A DNA stretch of 64,000 nucleotides from JAPHSX01 sp039714395 (GCA_039714395.1 JBDLJH010000009.1:61641-125640); one strand, 5' to 3'; numbered from the stretch's first letter, positions 46,608-55,845 are shown. A program made the numbers and translations. Notes: generated by a model not told the origin, from the letters alone.

Positions 46608-48014
46608 TTAGTAACGGTAGTGGTCAGCCTTGTAGGGACCATCTACAGGTACGTCGATGTAGTCGGACTGCTCCTGGGTCAGTTCGGTCAGATTGATACC
46701 GATCTTCTTCAGGTGCAGACGTGCCACCTTTTCATCCAGAACCTTGGGTAGGACGTAGACCTTGTTCTCGTACTCCTTACCCTTGGTGAAGAACTCGATC
46801 TGTGCCAGTACCTGGTTGGTGAAGGAGGCGGACATGACGAAGCTGGGGTGACCGGTGGCACAGCCAAGATTAACCAGACGTCCCTCGGCAAGGATGGTGA
46901 TGCGCTTGCCATCGGGGAAGATAACGTGATCGACCTGCGGCTTGACGTTCTCCCACTCATACTGACGCAGTGAGGCGATATTGATCTCTGAGTCGAAGTG
47001 ACCAATGTTGCAGACGATCGCTTCGTTCTTCATCGCTATCATGTGGTCGTGATCGATAACATCAACGTTACCAGTGGTGGTGACGAAGATATCACCAAGC
47101 TTGCACGCCTCTTCCATGGTGACGACACGGTAGCCCTCCATCGCGGCCTGCAGGGCGCAGATAGGGTCGATTTCGGTGACCAGGGTGGTGGCACCCATAC
47201 CGCGGAAGGCCTGGGCACAGCCCTTGCCGACATCGCCGTAACCGAGGACTACGGCGATCTTGCCTGCGATCATTACGTCGGTGGCACGCTTGATACCGTC
47301 GAGCAGTGACTCACGACAGCCGTAGAGGTTATCGAACTTGGACTTGGTAACCGAGTCGTTGACGTTCATCGCCGGGAATAGCAGTTCGCCATCCTTTTCC
47401 ATGTGGTAGAGGCGGTGAACACCGGTGGTGGTCTCTTCGGTAACGCCTTTCATCTCTTTGGCGATATCGGTCCACTTGCTGCTATCGAGTGGCAGGTTGC
47501 GGCGCAGTACTTCAAGAATGGCAACGTATTCTTCGTTGTCGCCCTCTTTAGCATCGGGAACGGCACCAGCCTTTTCAAACTCAACGCCCTTATGCAGCAG
47601 CAGGGTGGCGTCGCCACCATCGTCGAGGATCATGTTTGGCTTCTGGCCGTTGGGCCAGTTGAAGGCCTGCTCGGTGCACCACCAGTACTCCTCAATGGTC
47701 TCACCCTTCCAGGCGAAGACCGGGATCTCTTCAGCAGCGATAGCTGCCGCAGCGTGATCCTGAGTTGAGAAGATGTTGCAGCTGACCCAGCGTACTTCGG
47801 CACCCAGGGCAACCAGGGTCTCAATTAGCACGGCGGTCTGAATGGTCATATGCAGGGAACCCATAATACGGGCGCCCTTCAGTGGTTTGGCATCACCGAA
47901 CTCCTCGCGCAGGGCCATCAGGCCCGGCATCTCGGTTTCAGCAATAGCGATCTCCTTACGGCCCCAATCGGCCAGGGAGATGTCGGCGACTTTACAGTCA
48001 GAAAAATCAGACAT
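46608..48014 (-). CDS. ahcY: Adenosylhomocysteinase
   Basis: The 468-residue NAD-dependent enzyme hydrolyses S-adenosylhomocysteine to adenosine and homocysteine. It shows CKVADISLADWGRKEI near the start, GSLHMTIQTAVLIETL, the NAD loop VVLGYGDVGKGCAQAF and the C-terminal KADHYRY that binds the cofactor of the neighbour subunit. The start at 48014 has GGAGAG upstream; the open frame continues 40 codons through the riboswitch but is not coding. It is controlled by the SAH riboswitch. Confidence 0.97.
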   Translation of the reverse strand: MSDFSDCKVADISLADWGRKEIAIAETEMPGLMALREEFGDAKPLKGARIMGSLHMTIQTAVLIETLVALGAEVRWVSCNIFSTQDHAAAAIAAEEIPVFAWKGETIEEYWWCTEQAFNWPNGQKPNMILDDGGDATLLLHKGVEFEKAGAVPDAKEGDNEEYVAILEVLRRNLPLDSSKWTDIAKEMKGVTEETTTGVHRLYHMEKDGELLFPAMNVNDSVTKSKFDNLYGCRESLLDGIKRATDVMIAGKIAVVLGYGDVGKGCAQAFRGMGATTLVTEIDPICALQAAMEGYRVVTMEEACKLGDIFVTTTGNVDVIDHDHMIAMKNEAIVCNIGHFDSEINIASLRQYEWENVKPQVDHVIFPDGKRITILAEGRLVNLGCATGHPSFVMSASFTNQVLAQIEFFTKGKEYENKVYVLPKVLDEKVARLHLKKIGINLTELTQEQSDYIDVPVDGPYKADHYRY

Positions 48015-48020
48015 GGTTCT

Positions 48021-48106
48021 CTCCAAGTATCGTTTGGAGCGCAGTTGAAGAGATTGCCTTAATCGAGCCTGACGGAGGGTTCCGCTGCAGCGCTCCTCGA
48101 TTAAGG
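48021..48106 (-). promoter_or_regulatory. SAH riboswitch controlling ahcY, with SD-masking expression platform
   Basis: On the minus strand the leader has CGAGGAGCGCTGC, then CAGGCTCG, then CAACTGCGCTCC, the conserved core of the SAH riboswitch class. P1 is an 11-bp perfect stem (48096-48106 with 48057-48067). The pseudoknot pairs GGAGCGC (48090-48096) with GCGCTCC (48036-48042). The last bases of that strand also pair, as CTCCAA (48034-48039), with TTGGAG (48021-48026), which contains the ahcY Shine-Dalgarno. Binding SAH should therefore free the ribosome site and turn ahcY on. Confidence 0.92.
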
Positions 48107-48111
48107 GGATA

Positions 48112-48133
48112 TGCCGCCTGATGTCAGGCGGCA
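48112..48133. other. Strong hairpin between metK and the SAH riboswitch
   Basis: TGCCGCCTGA and TCAGGCGGCA form a perfect 10-bp stem separated by TG. There is no T-run in the metK direction. It may insulate the riboswitch or mark an mRNA processing site. Confidence 0.6.
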
Positions 48134-48144
48134 CAGGGTTCGCA

Positions 48145-49305
48145 TTATAGACCAGCTGCTGCCTTCAGGGCATCGGCCTTATCGGTACGCTCCCAGGGCA
48201 GGTCCAGATCGTCACGACCAAAGTGACCGTATGAGGCGGTGCCCTGGTAACGCGGCTTGAGCAGATCCAGCATTTGGGTGATGCCATAAGGGCGCAGGTC
48301 GAAGTGCTCACGGATCAGTTCGATGATACGTGGTTCACCAATATTGGCAGTACCGAATGTTTCTACGCTTATTGAGGTAGGCTCTGCAACGCCGATGGCA
48401 TAGGAGACCTGGACCTCGCAGCGATCGGCCAGACCGCCTGCGACAATGTTTTTAGCTACATAACGACCGGCATAGGCGGCAGAGCGATCGACCTTTGAGG
48501 GATCCTTACCAGAGAAAGCACCACCACCATGACGCGCCATGCCGCCGTAAGTATCGACAATTATCTTGCGTCCAGTGAGCCCGGCATCGCCTACCGGGCC
48601 ACCGATGATGAACTGGCCGGTTGGGTTGATATGAAACTGGGTATCACCGTTAAGCCACTCAGTCGGCAGTACCGGTTTGATGATCATATCCATTACGGCG
48701 TCACGCAGATCCGCCTGGCTTATTTCCGGGTTGTGCTGGGTAGAAAGAACCACGGCATCAACAGCGGCGGGTTTGCCATCTACATAACGGAAGGTGACCT
48801 GGCTCTTGGCATCGGGACGCAGCCATGCCAGCTCGCCACTCTTACGTACTTCGGCCTGACGACGCACCAGTCGGTGGGCATAGGTGATGGGGGCAGGCAT
48901 CAGTACATCGGTTTCGTTGCTGGCGTAGCCAAACATCAGCCCCTGATCACCTGCGCCCTGATTCTCTTTATCCTCACGGTTGACGCCCATGGCGATGTCG
49001 GGTGACTGTTGTCCCAGCGCATTAAGCATGGCACAGGTCTCACCGTCAAAGCCAACGTCGGAGCTGTTATAGCCAATGCCATTGACGGTATCGCGTACGA
49101 TTTTCTCATATTCGATATTGGCGCTGGTAGTGACCTCACCGGCCAGAATTACCATGCCGGTTTTGACCAGCGTTTCACAGGCTACACGGGCGTTGGGATC
49201 TTGCTCAAGGATGGCGTCGAGGACGGCATCGGAGATTTGGTCTGCCATCTTGTCAGGGTGACCCTCGGAGACAGACTCCGAGGTAAAAAGGTAGTTATCA
49301 TTCAT
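48145..49305 (-). CDS. metK: S-adenosylmethionine synthetase
   Basis: The 386-residue MetK makes SAM from methionine and ATP. It has FTSESVSEGHPDKMADQISDAVLDA, GAGDQGLMFGYA and GGGAFSGKDPSKVDRSAAY. Upstream of ahcY in the same direction, with the riboswitch in between, it completes a metK-ahcY-metF module of the activated methyl cycle. Promoter at 49384-49413. Confidence 0.98.
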   Translation of the reverse strand: MNDNYLFTSESVSEGHPDKMADQISDAVLDAILEQDPNARVACETLVKTGMVILAGEVTTSANIEYEKIVRDTVNGIGYNSSDVGFDGETCAMLNALGQQSPDIAMGVNREDKENQGAGDQGLMFGYASNETDVLMPAPITYAHRLVRRQAEVRKSGELAWLRPDAKSQVTFRYVDGKPAAVDAVVLSTQHNPEISQADLRDAVMDMIIKPVLPTEWLNGDTQFHINPTGQFIIGGPVGDAGLTGRKIIVDTYGGMARHGGGAFSGKDPSKVDRSAAYAGRYVAKNIVAGGLADRCEVQVSYAIGVAEPTSISVETFGTANIGEPRIIELIREHFDLRPYGITQMLDLLKPRYQGTASYGHFGRDDLDLPWERTDKADALKAAAGL

Positions 49306-49383
49306 TAATATGTGTCCGCTTATCGTTTATTAACTAAACACCGCTCGCCGTTGTTGGCGAACAAGACAAAAAACAAGGCGGGG

Positions 49384-49413
49384 ATTATAAAGCTATTCTT
49401 AAGCTCTTGTCCC
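49384..49413 (-). promoter_or_regulatory. Probable metK promoter
   Basis: On the minus strand a perfect -10 TATAAT (49384-49389) lies 18 bases after GGGACA (49408-49413), about 80 bases upstream of metK. The -10 is strong, the -35 only partly matches. Confidence 0.6.
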
Positions 49414-49534
49414 CTCCAAGTGAGGTAAATGGGGCTGCGGGAGTTCCTGTGCAAGAAATATGGCGCCCATTTTTAGACATTTATCATTAGATATCACGTG
49501 TAACCCATTGATTTTATAATTATATATTTTATCT

Positions 49535-49672
49535 ATGAGGTTATTGGCTATTGCTCCGGAAGTCGAGATCATGGAGAATCGCCGTTCTATTTATCTTGAG
49601 GCGTTATATCGCCATAGACTTTTCAAGCTGAGAGTCGAGATTCAAGAGCAGGGTTTGGAGCCAGCAAAATAG
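49535..49672 (+). CDS. Possible small protein of 45 (or 33) residues between metK and tkt
   Basis: A short frame encodes MRLLAIAPEVEIMENRRSIY...KLRVEIQEQGLEPAK, a charged helical peptide. The internal ATG at 49571 has GGAAG upstream, so a 33-residue version starting MENRRSIYLEAL is more likely. The remaining 540 bases between metK and tkt hold the metK promoter and a palindrome near tkt, and otherwise nothing I can recognise. Confidence 0.35.
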   Translation: MRLLAIAPEVEIMENRRSIYLEALYRHRLFKLRVEIQEQGLEPAK

Positions 49673-49766
49673 TAATAAGGCTCCCCCTTTGCCATGCATG
49701 AGGCAGCATTGCATTCCCTCATATGCTGCAAGCGGTTTTGTAAATCTCATTAATAGTGGGTTGCCC

Positions 49767-49782
49767 CTAATGATGGGATTAG
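49767..49782. promoter_or_regulatory. Candidate CbbR operator upstream of tkt
   Basis: CTAAT-GATGGG-ATTAG is a perfect interrupted palindrome that contains TAA-N8-TTA, fitting the TNA-N7/8-TNA consensus described for CbbR. It lies 64 bases upstream of the tkt start. Similar sites occur at cbbR and cbbM. No binding data. Confidence 0.4.
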
Positions 49783-49845
49783 TTAGAGAAGAATTTTTTT
49801 AGAAACTTAATAGATTGAATTAAATCATTTGAAGGAGAGATGCAG

Positions 49846-51822
49846 ATGCCAAGCCGTAAAGACTTAGCCAATGCTGTCCGTGCCCTGAGCATGGATGCGG
49901 TTCAGAAGGCCAACTCGGGTCACCCCGGTGCCCCTATGGGGATGGCCGATATTGCCGAGGTGTTGTGGAACGGCCACATGAAGCACAACCCGACCAACCC
50001 CAAGTGGGCTGATCGTGATCGCTTCGTCCTCTCCAACGGTCATGGCTCTATGCTGATCTACTCCCTGCTGCATTTGACCGGCTACGATCTCTCTATCGAA
50101 GATCTGAAGCAGTTCCGTCAGCTCCACTCGCGCACCCCGGGTCACCCCGAGTATGGTTACGCGCCGGGCGTTGAGACCACCACCGGTCCGCTGGGTCAGG
50201 GCATCACCAATGCTGTTGGTATGGCAATCGCCGAGCGTTCACTCGCTGCCGAGTTTAATAAAGACGGCCACACCGTCGTTGACCACAATACCTACGTCTT
50301 CCTGGGTGACGGTTGCCTGATGGAAGGCATCTCTCACGAAGCCTGCTCACTGGCCGGTACCCTGGGTCTGGGCAAGCTCATCGCCTTCTGGGACGACAAC
50401 GGTATCTCCATCGACGGTCACGTTGAGGGCTGGTTCACTGACGATACCCCCAAGCGCTTTGAGGCCTACGGCTGGCACGTTATTGCCGATGTTGATGGAC
50501 ACGATGTTGAGGCCCTGGAGAAGGCCATCGAGTTTGCCAAGGCGATGACCGACAAGCCGACCATGATCTGCTGCAAAACCACCATCGGTTTCGGCTCACC
50601 CAACAAGGGCGGCAGCCACGCCTGTCATGGTGCACCACTGGGCCAGGAAGAGATCAACCTGACCAAGGCCTCTCTGGGCTGGGATCACGATGCCTTTGAT
50701 GTTCCCGATGATGTCTATGCCGGTTGGGATGCCAAGAAGAAGGGCGCTGCTGCCGAGTCTGACTGGAACACCAAGTTTGATGCCTATAAGGCCGCTCACC
50801 CTGAACTGGCCTCTGAGTTCACCCGTCGCATGAACGGTGAGCTGCCTGCCGACTGGTCTGCCAGGTCTGCCGAGTACATTGCTGCGGTTAACACTGATGC
50901 CAAGAGCCCGGCCACCCGTCAGGCCTCACTCGCCTCTATCGAAGCCTATGCGGCAATCCTGCCCGAGATCTTCGGTGGTTCTGCCGACCTCGGTTGCTCT
51001 AACCTGACCGAGTGGTCCGGTTACAAGCCGATGCGTGCCGATACCCCTGACTCTAACTACATCAACTACGGTGTACGTGAGTTCGGTATGAGCGCCATCA
51101 TGAATGGTGTTGCCCTGCACGGCGGCCTGATTCCCTTCGGTGCTACCTTCCTGATGTTCATGGAGTACGCGCGTAACGCCCTGCGTATGTCTGCACTGAT
51201 GAAGCAGCGTTCTATCTTTGTTTATACCCACGACTCTATCGGTCTGGGTGAGGATGGCCCGACCCACCAGCCGGTTGAGCAGATCGCCTCCATGCGCTTG
51301 ATCCCCAACATGAGCGTGTGGCGTCCCTGTGATGCGGTCGAGACCGCTGTTGCATGGCAGCAGGCGGTTGAGCGTAAAGATGGTCCGACCAGCCTCTGTT
51401 TCTCCCGTCAGGGTCTGCCGCATCAGGCACGTACCGATGCACAGATCAGCGATATCGCCAAGGGTGGTTATGTACTGAGCGATTGCGACGGTACTCCGGA
51501 TGCCATCATTCTTGCTACCGGTTCTGAAGTGGCTCTAGCTGTAGACGCTGCTGCTGCCATGAGCGGCAAGAAGATTCGCGTTGTCTCCATGCCTAACGTG
51601 AATGCCTTCGAAGCTCAGGATGCTGATTACCAGGCCTCTGTACTGCCTGCCAGCGTTGCTACTGTTGCTGTTGAAGCCGGTGTTACCCCGATGTGGTACA
51701 AGTACGCCGATAAGGTTGTGGGTATCGACCGCTTCGGTGAGTCTGCACCGGCCGGCGAGCTGTTTAAAGAGTTCGGTTTCACCGTTGAGAATGTTGTGAA
51801 GGCGGTTGAAGAGGTCCTGTAA
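49846..51822 (+). CDS. tkt: Transketolase
   Basis: The 658-residue thiamine diphosphate enzyme regenerates pentose phosphates in the Calvin cycle and the pentose phosphate pathway. It shows NSGHPGAPMGMADIAEVLW, GPLGQGITNAVG, the TPP motif GDGCLMEGISHEA...NDNGISIDG region and HDSIGLGEDGPTHQPVEQ. The second of two nearby ATGs is used because AAGGAG is eight bases upstream of it. Strongly biased codon use (ATC, AAC, GAC, GGC/GGT) suggests high expression. First gene of tkt-gap-pgk-pyk-fba. Confidence 0.97.
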   Translation: MPSRKDLANAVRALSMDAVQKANSGHPGAPMGMADIAEVLWNGHMKHNPTNPKWADRDRFVLSNGHGSMLIYSLLHLTGYDLSIEDLKQFRQLHSRTPGHPEYGYAPGVETTTGPLGQGITNAVGMAIAERSLAAEFNKDGHTVVDHNTYVFLGDGCLMEGISHEACSLAGTLGLGKLIAFWDDNGISIDGHVEGWFTDDTPKRFEAYGWHVIADVDGHDVEALEKAIEFAKAMTDKPTMICCKTTIGFGSPNKGGSHACHGAPLGQEEINLTKASLGWDHDAFDVPDDVYAGWDAKKKGAAAESDWNTKFDAYKAAHPELASEFTRRMNGELPADWSARSAEYIAAVNTDAKSPATRQASLASIEAYAAILPEIFGGSADLGCSNLTEWSGYKPMRADTPDSNYINYGVREFGMSAIMNGVALHGGLIPFGATFLMFMEYARNALRMSALMKQRSIFVYTHDSIGLGEDGPTHQPVEQIASMRLIPNMSVWRPCDAVETAVAWQQAVERKDGPTSLCFSRQGLPHQARTDAQISDIAKGGYVLSDCDGTPDAIILATGSEVALAVDAAAAMSGKKIRVVSMPNVNAFEAQDADYQASVLPASVATVAVEAGVTPMWYKYADKVVGIDRFGESAPAGELFKEFGFTVENVVKAVEEVL

Positions 51823-51877
51823 GGGCCTCTCTTAAAAGATTTCAATTTAGTAAATTTTATAGTTAAGGAGAAATAGT

Positions 51878-52879
51878 ATGACTATTAAAGTCGGTATTAA
51901 CGGTTTTGGCCGTATCGGTCGCATGGCGTTCCGCGCTATCGCTAAAGACTTCAGCGACATCGAGGTTGTTGGTATCAACGATCTGCTCGACGCGGACTAC
52001 CTGGCCTACATGCTCAAGTACGACTCAGTACACGGCCGTTTCGGCGGTGATGTATCTGTAGAGGGCAACAACCTGGTTGTTGATGGCAAGACCATCCGCC
52101 TGACCGCCGAGCGCGATCCGGCTGACCTGAAATGGTCTGATATTGGTGCTGACCTGATCATCGAGTGCACCGGCTTCTTCCTCACCGAAGAGACCTGCCA
52201 GAAGCACATCGATGCAGGCGCCAAGAAAGTTGTGATGTCTGCTCCTTCCAAGGACGGCACCCCAATGTTCGTACACGGCGTGAATCACGACGAATACGCT
52301 GGTCAGGCGATCATCTCTGCTGCCTCCTGTACCACCAACTGCTTGGCACCTGTTGCCAAGGTTCTGAACGATAAGTGGGGCATTAAGCGTGGCCTGATGA
52401 CTACCGTTCACGCTGCAACCGCTACCCAGAAGACCGTTGATGGTCCTTCGATGAAAGACTGGCGCGGTGGTCGTGGCATCCTGGAGAACATCATTCCTTC
52501 TTCCACTGGTGCTGCCAAGGCCGTTGGTGTGGTTCTGCCCGAGCTGAACGGCAAGCTGACCGGTATGGCATTCCGCGTACCTACCTCAGACGTCTCTGTT
52601 GTTGACCTCACCGTCGAGCTGAACAACGAAGCCACTTACGAAGACATCTGTGCTGCTATGAAGGCCGCCTCAGAGTCTGGCCCAATGAGCGAGACCCTGG
52701 GTTACACCGACGAGAAGGTTGTCTCCACCGACTTCCGTGGCGTTGGTAACTCCTCCATCTTCGATGCCGGTGCCGGTATCGCTCTGGATGGAACCTTCGT
52801 TAAGGTTGTCTCCTGGTACGACAACGAGTACGGCTATACTGCCAATATGCTCCGTTTCGTCCAGCACGTATCCAAGTAA
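51878..52879 (+). CDS. gap: Glyceraldehyde-3-phosphate dehydrogenase, type I
   Basis: The 333-residue enzyme has the NAD-binding KVGINGFGRIGRMAFRA, the catalytic C151 in ASCTTNCLAPVAK and WYDNEYGYTANM. NAD versus NADP use cannot be decided from this alone. It follows tkt by 55 bases with a TAAGGAG Shine-Dalgarno. Acts in both glycolysis and CO2 fixation. Confidence 0.97.
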   Translation: MTIKVGINGFGRIGRMAFRAIAKDFSDIEVVGINDLLDADYLAYMLKYDSVHGRFGGDVSVEGNNLVVDGKTIRLTAERDPADLKWSDIGADLIIECTGFFLTEETCQKHIDAGAKKVVMSAPSKDGTPMFVHGVNHDEYAGQAIISAASCTTNCLAPVAKVLNDKWGIKRGLMTTVHAATATQKTVDGPSMKDWRGGRGILENIIPSSTGAAKAVGVVLPELNGKLTGMAFRVPTSDVSVVDLTVELNNEATYEDICAAMKAASESGPMSETLGYTDEKVVSTDFRGVGNSSIFDAGAGIALDGTFVKVVSWYDNEYGYTANMLRFVQHVSK

Positions 52880-52894
52880 GCGGATCTTTTTCCC

Positions 52895-52976
52895 GCTAGC
52901 GGCGTTGTCAGGAGTTTTTGAGTGCTCACGTACTTTGTGTACGCTCTGCGCTCAAAAATCCTTCCGCCTTGCTAGC
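52895..52976. repeat. 82-base imperfect inverted repeat between gap and pgk
   Basis: Outer arms GCTAGC (52895-52900 and 52971-52976), middle arms TTTTTGAG (52915-52922) and CTCAAAAA (52951-52958), and an inner CGTAC/GTACG pair give a long cruciform-like hairpin. It may reduce read-through from gap or be a dispersed element; I saw no second copy in this window. Confidence 0.65.
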
Positions 52977-53012
52977 AGAAAAAATCTCTCGCTTATTTGC
53001 GTGAATATGAAT

Positions 53013-53040
53013 TTGCGGGGTGAAATCATTCATCCCGCAA
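53013..53040. other. Second hairpin between gap and pgk
   Basis: TTGCGGGGTGAA pairs with TTCATCCCGCAA (one G-T) around an ATCA loop. There is no long T-run. With the inverted repeat before it, this makes the 250-base gap-pgk spacer highly structured, so pgk may have its own promoter. A further weak pairing (TTTGCCAA/TTTGGCAAA, 53057-53092) follows. Confidence 0.5.
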
Positions 53041-53129
53041 TTTCAAACAAAAATTATTTGCCAAGCTAATGCTCTAAAAGAGTTTGGCAAATTATTTTTA
53101 AATTTATAAAACATTAATCAGGAGTTCAC

Positions 53130-54308
53130 ATGTCTTTCATCAAGCTGACCGACCTCGATCTCGCCGGCAAGCGTGTACTGATCCGCGCCGACCTTAACGT
53201 TCCTGTAAAAGACGGCAAGGTTACCTCTGACGCCCGTATTACCGCCTCCATGCCAACCGTTGAGCACTGTGTAAAAGCCGGTGCCAAGGTGATGGTGATG
53301 TCTCACCGTGGACGTCCTACCGAGGGTGAGGTGGATGCCGAGAACTCCATGGCCCCCATCGCCACGACCATGAGCGAGAAGCTGGGCAAAGAAGTGCGCC
53401 TGATTAAAGATTATATTGACGGTGGTTTCGACGTTGCCGAGGGCGAAGTGGTTCTGCTGGAGAATGTTCGCTTTAATGCCGGTGAGAAGAAAGACAATGA
53501 AGAGCTGGCAAAGAAATACGCCGCTCTGTGTGATGTCTTCGTTATGGACGCCTTCGGTACCGCTCACCGCGCCCAGGCATCTACCCACGGTGCCGGTAAG
53601 TTTGCTCCTGCCGCCTGTGCCGGGCTGTTACTGGCCGGTGAGCTGGATAGCCTGGCCAAGGCACTGGCTAACCCTGCCCGCCCAATGGTCGCCATTGTTG
53701 GTGGTTCCAAGGTCTCTACCAAGCTTACCGTTCTGGAAGCACTCTCTGAGAAGGTTGACCAGCTGGTCGTTGGTGGTGGTATCGCCAACACCTTCCTCAA
53801 GGCAATGGGCAACAACGTCGGCAAGTCTCTTTGTGAAGATGACCTGGTCGATACTGCCAAGGCCCTGGTTGAGAAAATGAAGGCGCGTGGTGCCAGCATT
53901 CCGATCGCCACCGATGTGGTTTGCGGTAAAGAGTTCAGCGAAACCGCCGAGGCAACTCTGAAGGCCGCCGGTGACGTTGCCGATGATGACATGATTTTTG
54001 ATATTGGCCCTGACTCATCTAAAGAGCTGGCCGAGATCATCAGCAAGGCCGGCACCATCATCTGGAACGGCCCGGTCGGCGTATTTGAGTTTGACCAGTT
54101 CGGTGAAGGCACCAAGACCGTATCTATGGCGATCGCCGATGCCGATGGCTTCAGCCTCGCCGGTGGTGGTGACACCATCGCCGCAATCCAGAAATACGAT
54201 ATCTATGACAAGGTCTCCTACATCTCTACCGCTGGTGGTGCCTTCCTCGAGTATCTTGAGGGTAAGACCCTGCCAGCCGTTGCCATGCTGGAAGAACGCG
54301 CTAAGTAA
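53130..54308 (+). CDS. pgk: Phosphoglycerate kinase
   Basis: The 392-residue two-domain kinase has VLIRADLNVPVKDGKV at the start, SHRGRPTEGE, LLENVRFNAGEKKD, IVGGSKVSTKL and the C-terminal SLAGGGDTIAAI. AGGAG lies upstream of the ATG. It supplies 1,3-bisphosphoglycerate for the Calvin cycle. Confidence 0.97.
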   Translation: MSFIKLTDLDLAGKRVLIRADLNVPVKDGKVTSDARITASMPTVEHCVKAGAKVMVMSHRGRPTEGEVDAENSMAPIATTMSEKLGKEVRLIKDYIDGGFDVAEGEVVLLENVRFNAGEKKDNEELAKKYAALCDVFVMDAFGTAHRAQASTHGAGKFAPAACAGLLLAGELDSLAKALANPARPMVAIVGGSKVSTKLTVLEALSEKVDQLVVGGGIANTFLKAMGNNVGKSLCEDDLVDTAKALVEKMKARGASIPIATDVVCGKEFSETAEATLKAAGDVADDDMIFDIGPDSSKELAEIISKAGTIIWNGPVGVFEFDQFGEGTKTVSMAIADADGFSLAGGGDTIAAIQKYDIYDKVSYISTAGGAFLEYLEGKTLPAVAMLEERAK

Positions 54309-54321
54309 TAGAAAAGGACTA

Positions 54322-54343
54322 GCGACAGGAGGTATCCTGTCGC
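54322..54343. other. Perfect hairpin between pgk and pyk
   Basis: GCGACAGGA, loop GGTA, TCCTGTCGC make a perfect nine-base-pair stem with no T-run after it. It is likely an intercistronic stability or processing element. Confidence 0.55.
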
Positions 54344-54379
54344 ACCGACACCGCAAATGATGGTGAGCAAATAACAAGC

Positions 54380-55813
54380 ATGCAAAGACGCACTAAAATA
54401 CTGGCTACTCTGGGTCCTGCAACCGACGACCCCAAGGTCCTCGATAAGATTATTGAGGCAGGTGTTGATGTGGTTCGCATCAACTTCTCTCACGGTTCAC
54501 CCGAAGAACATATCGAGCGTGCCGAGCGTGTGCGCAATCGTGCCCGTGCCCATGGCCGTCAGGTCGGTGTGCTGTGTGACCTGCAGGGGCCAAAGATTCG
54601 TATTGAGAAGTTCAAGCAAGGGAAGGTTTTCCTTGAAGAGGGTGCCAGCTTCATTATCGATTCCAGTTTCGACAAAAATGGCGGTACTGTCGAGCGTGTT
54701 GGTTCTGCCTACAAGCAGTTGCACGAGGACCTCTCCCGCGGCGACACCCTGTTACTGGACGATGGTCGCCTGGTCTTCTGGGTAGATAGCGTCGAGGGCA
54801 CCGAGGTGCGGTGTCGCGTGGTGGTTGGTGGCGATCTCTCTGATCGTAAGGGCATCAACAAGCAGGGCGGCGGTCTTTCGGCCCCGGCGCTTACCGAGAA
54901 GGATAAAGAGGACATTAAGACTGCCGCCAGAATCGAGGCGGACTACCTTGCAGTCTCTTTCCCACGGCATGCGGAAGATGTGCATGAGGCTCGTGCCTTG
55001 TTGAACGCCGCTGGTAGCAACGGTGCCATCGTCTCCAAGATTGAGCGGGCCGAGGCGCTCGATGTGATCGATGAGATCATTCTTGCCTCTGATGTGATTA
55101 TGATTGCCCGTGGTGATCTGGGCGTGGAGATCGGTGATGCCGCTCTGCCGCCAGTGCAGAAGATGTTGATCCACAAGGCGCGTGAGATGAATCGCGTGGT
55201 GATCACCGCAACGCAGATGATGGAGTCGATGATCGAAAATCAGATCCCGACCCGTGCCGAGGTGTTCGATGTGGCCAATGCGGTACTCGATGGCACCGAT
55301 GCGGTAATGCTCTCGGCAGAGACGGCAGCGGGCAAGTATCCCGACAAGGCGATCTCTGCGATGCACCGTGTCTGCCTTGAGGCTGAGAAGCAGCGTCAGG
55401 CGAAGGTTTCTGAACATCGAATCCACACTGAATTTACCCACATCGATGAAGCGATTGCGATGGCCGCTATGTATAGCGCCAATCATCTCAATGTGAAGGC
55501 TATCGCGGCCCTGACCGAGTCGGGTTCCACCACCCTGTGGATGTCACGCATTAGCTCTGGCATCCCCATCTATGCGATGACACGTCACGTTTATACCCGT
55601 CGCAAGGTGACACTGTATCGTGGAGTCTATCCGGTGAGCTTTGATGCTACCGCTAGTGACCACGCTGAACTCAACCGTGAGGCGATCGATGAGCTGCGTC
55701 GCCGTGGTGCGGTGAGAGATGGTGACCTGGTGCTTATTACCAAGGGCGACCTGATGGGTGTCCACGGCGGCACCAACGCGATGAAGATCGTCAAGGTCGG
55801 AGAGATGGTTTAG
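54380..55813 (+). CDS. pyk: Pyruvate kinase
   Basis: The 477-residue enzyme has KILATLGPATDDPKVL, VDVVRINFSHGSPEEH, CDLQGPKIRIEKF, VSKIERAEALDVI, MIARGDLGVEIG and ITATQMMESMI. It makes pyruvate and ATP from phosphoenolpyruvate. It lies 71 bases after pgk, with a hairpin between. Confidence 0.97.
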   Translation: MQRRTKILATLGPATDDPKVLDKIIEAGVDVVRINFSHGSPEEHIERAERVRNRARAHGRQVGVLCDLQGPKIRIEKFKQGKVFLEEGASFIIDSSFDKNGGTVERVGSAYKQLHEDLSRGDTLLLDDGRLVFWVDSVEGTEVRCRVVVGGDLSDRKGINKQGGGLSAPALTEKDKEDIKTAARIEADYLAVSFPRHAEDVHEARALLNAAGSNGAIVSKIERAEALDVIDEIILASDVIMIARGDLGVEIGDAALPPVQKMLIHKAREMNRVVITATQMMESMIENQIPTRAEVFDVANAVLDGTDAVMLSAETAAGKYPDKAISAMHRVCLEAEKQRQAKVSEHRIHTEFTHIDEAIAMAAMYSANHLNVKAIAALTESGSTTLWMSRISSGIPIYAMTRHVYTRRKVTLYRGVYPVSFDATASDHAELNREAIDELRRRGAVRDGDLVLITKGDLMGVHGGTNAMKIVKVGEMV

Positions 55814-55820
55814 TTATATT

Positions 55821-55845
55821 GCTCATTTGCATGAGCGGTGTTTTT
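55821..55845 (+). terminator. Weak terminator or attenuator after pyk
   Basis: GCTCAT-TTGC-ATGAGC forms a six-base-pair stem, followed after four bases by TTTTT. The stem is short, so partial termination before fba is the most it suggests. Confidence 0.45.

Noticed and set aside
48015..48134. N-terminal extension of ahcY by 40 codons
   Set aside because: These bases are the SAH riboswitch and its flanking hairpin; the family start and the Shine-Dalgarno both lie at 48014.
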